Positions 63,920 to 64,000 of a DNA stretch of 64,000 nt are shown here, one piece after another. The DNA comes from Candidatus Poribacteria bacterium (GTDB lineage: Bacteria > Poribacteria > WGA-4E > WGA-3G), in assembly GCA_022824265.1 (NCBI GenBank), contig JAJEAG010000027.1, positions 1-64,000 on the forward strand. The letters run 5' to 3'. A program made the position numbers and the translations under genes. The notes beneath the pieces are model-generated. The model worked only from the letters and a program-made list of their open reading frames with translations. It did not search any database and had not been told where the DNA came from. How positions within the stretch are numbered: the first letter of the stretch is position 1; each line of letters starts with the position of its first letter.

Positions 63920-64000
63920 ATTGCAATGAGTGAAATTTCAATCTCCCATAATTATTTTCTAACGGTCGTCAAGCACCTTGTTGGGGTTGTAGTTTAGTTC

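Noticed and set aside
1-64000. CRISPR arrays, tRNA and rRNA genes
   Set aside because: No regularly spaced repeats were found, and no tRNA-like or rRNA-like stretch was recognised in the intergenic regions. A covariance-model scan would be needed to be certain.

Overview
The window is a 64 kb, AT-rich bacterial chromosome segment with about 46 protein genes. I see no tRNA, rRNA, CRISPR array or intact transposase. The gene set includes phytanoyl-CoA dioxygenase-like proteins, a Gfo/Idh/MocA oxidoreductase, ASPIC/UnbV-VCBS proteins, a formylglycine-generating-enzyme-like lipoprotein, ECF sigma factors (one fused to WD40 propellers) and a FlgD-type C-terminal domain containing NPFNPETWIPY. This mix is most like Candidatus Poribacteria or a close relative in the PVC/FCB neighbourhood. 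That assignment is inference from gene content only.

Layout. 1-3.2 kb: small ORF, queF, and a leftward oxidoreductase and PhyH dioxygenase. 3.4-13.9 kb (rightward): sucC, an Rpn-type nuclease, pgk, proS, exported proteins, a clan GH-D-like hydrolase, sucD, an ORF-less omegaRNA/HEARO-like element, and panB. 13.9-23.8 kb (leftward): a sigma-TM-WD40 fusion, a Dph6-like ATPase, a hisI-trpE-trpG operon behind a Trp/His-rich leader peptide and attenuator, a secreted WD40 paralogue, and an ECF sigma factor. 24.3-26.7 kb (rightward): an orphan histidine kinase and a sulfotransferase-like protein. 26.7-34.5 kb (leftward): a compact operon of exported beta-sandwich proteins, a carboxypeptidase-regulatory-repeat protein, rhodanese and MauE/DoxX. 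34.6-37.8 kb (rightward): an ECF sigma factor, two paralogous repeat proteins and three ferredoxins. 38.2-53.9 kb (mostly leftward): a giant metalloprotease/beta-propeller protein, archease (+), a VCBS protein, and a selA-FGE-like-ABC-AddA-like-exported-protein run, then a Cys/Met PLP enzyme and ogt. 53.9-64 kb: an SCP2-PhyH-VOC cluster, a zinc peptidase, an enolase-superfamily dehydratase, a VCBS and a LamG protein, a TPR protein, murB and a Spy-like protein.

The strongest new signals are these. (1) A short C-terminal tail, roughly K-[LV]-[TA]-[TS]-x-W-[GA]-x-L-K, ends seven otherwise different exported proteins and, more weakly, an eighth; the codons vary, so the peptide appears to be what is conserved. 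(2) A complete transcription attenuator with a 31-aa leader peptide containing the run H-W-H-W-W precedes hisI-trpEG, suggesting joint Trp/His sensing. (3) A roughly 280 bp, IS605/IsrB omegaRNA-like element without a nuclease ORF ends exactly at the GTGA that supplies the panB start codon. (4) A duplicated 40 bp promoter-like block lies upstream of an ECF sigma gene and again upstream of its neighbour, implying autoregulation of a sigma-repeat protein-ferredoxin locus. Small dispersed inverted-repeat elements (MITE-like) account for most of the longer intergenic regions.
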